NCBI GenBank assembly: GCA_030145265.1
Contig: JAQYWA010000150.1
Span: forward strand, 1-5,577
DNA from: Desulfuromonas sp.
GTDB taxonomy: Bacteria; Desulfobacterota; Desulfuromonadia; Desulfuromonadales; Trichloromonadaceae
Direction: 5' to 3'
Length of the DNA stretch: 5,577 nt
Below the pieces are notes generated by a model. That model worked only from the letters and a program-made list of their open reading frames with translations, was not told where the DNA came from and did not search any database. The position numbers and the translations under genes were made by a program. Below, in pieces: positions 5,230 through 5,577 of the stretch (its first letter is position 1; the number at the start of each line of letters is the position of its first letter).

Positions 5230-5577
5230 GACATGTCCTCGTCGGCCGGGTAGATGCGGACCCGGGTGTCGTAGTAGGTAGCGCCGTTGCCGACCTTGCT
5301 GATCCGGTCGCAGGTCAGCAGGTTGACGCTGCTCCCCGAGTCAAGCCACTTGCCGCGGGGAAAGACCAGCGTATCACGTCGCTCCGTTTCCGCCAACCGC
5401 ACCCGGCCGCAGATCCGGCCACGCTCGTTTTCGACCCAGGCCAGCTCCCCTGCGCCGAGCCCGGCCGCGGCGGCGGTGTCCGGATGGATGCGGAAGGCCA
5501 CCGGCTGCTGCTGGTCGGCCGGGGTCATTTCCGAACCGAGCCATTGCGGCGGCGCGATGGAGAGGAGGCTGAGGGGA
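5226..5577 (-). CDS. Molybdopterin oxidoreductase, C-terminal dinucleotide-binding domain (5' end outside window)
   Basis: The last 116 residues of a DMSO-reductase-family molybdoenzyme. The frame is open to the right edge (PLSLLSIAPPQWLGSEM precedes the first internal Met at 5528), so the gene continues beyond the window. The visible part is the C-terminal molybdopterin-dinucleotide-binding fold: IHPDTAAAAGLGAGELAWV, ENERGRICGRVRL, the FPRGKW loop, NLLTCDRISKVGNGATYYDTRVRI. The NxLT-D-----GNGA-YYDT pattern is typical of this domain in formate-dehydrogenase and related enzymes and binds the bis-MGD cofactor. The short linkage and basic style suggest one of the smaller assimilatory-type or uncharacterised members, but substrate, metal ligand and Fe-S cluster lie outside the window. 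Its stop codon overlaps the channel start (ATGA), so the two are in one operon. Confidence 0.88.
   Translation of the reverse strand, partial: PLSLLSIAPPQWLGSEMTPADQQQPVAFRIHPDTAAAAGLGAGELAWVENERGRICGRVRLAETERRDTLVFPRGKWLDSGSSVNLLTCDRISKVGNGATYYDTRVRIYPADEDMS

Noticed and set aside
3793..5253. Several long plus-strand open frames opposite the channel gene (for example 3793-4239 and 4726-5253)
   Set aside because: They are antisense shadows of a GC-rich gene with low-complexity G/A/E/Q-rich translations and no ribosome sites.

Overview
The window looks like chromosomal DNA of a delta-proteobacterium of the Desulfuromonadales type (Geobacter, Desulfuromonas or Pelobacter relatives). This rests on three recognised features: a long-subunit potassium channel with two RCK units like GsuK of Geobacter sulfurreducens, an IHF-alpha sequence of delta-proteobacterial character, and a GC-rich coding style with AT-rich spacers. 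The assignment is an inference from protein character, not from a database search.

Layout. Bases 1-615 (+) hold the C-terminal part of a sensor histidine kinase whose start lies outside the window. It converges on an IHF-alpha gene (722-1006, -), and a strong bidirectional terminator at 650-691 separates the two. ihfA has its own clear promoter (1056-1084, -). Next, also on the minus strand, is a single-gene unit (1215-2657) that fuses a DNA-polymerase-I-type 5'-3' exonuclease (FEN) domain to a complete RNase HI domain. Bases 2658-3055 are an AT-rich divergent spacer with candidate promoters for the fusion gene (-) and for a small gene (+). The small gene (3056-3316, +) encodes an 86-residue protein of unknown function with a YRYNSPVG...ATGWKEWD...EWERW pattern. 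Bases 3317-3531 are non-coding and carry a terminator hairpin that serves this gene and the convergent channel gene. The minus-strand channel gene (3532-5229) overlaps by four bases (ATGA) the end of a molybdopterin oxidoreductase gene that runs in from the right edge (5226 to beyond 5577).

How the genes relate. The FEN-RNase HI fusion joins two activities that both remove RNA primers or flaps during lagging-strand synthesis and repair. Its last five residues (QLRLC) resemble a sliding-clamp-binding peptide. The molybdoenzyme and the ligand-gated K+ channel are joined by translational coupling, an unusual pairing that may link redox or energy state to ion flux. The kinase fragment, ihfA and the small gene appear to be separate transcription units. 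I see no mobile element, CRISPR array, tRNA or rRNA. The fusion nuclease and the oxidoreductase-channel pair are the most interesting items; nothing here amounts to a clearly new defence or mobile system.
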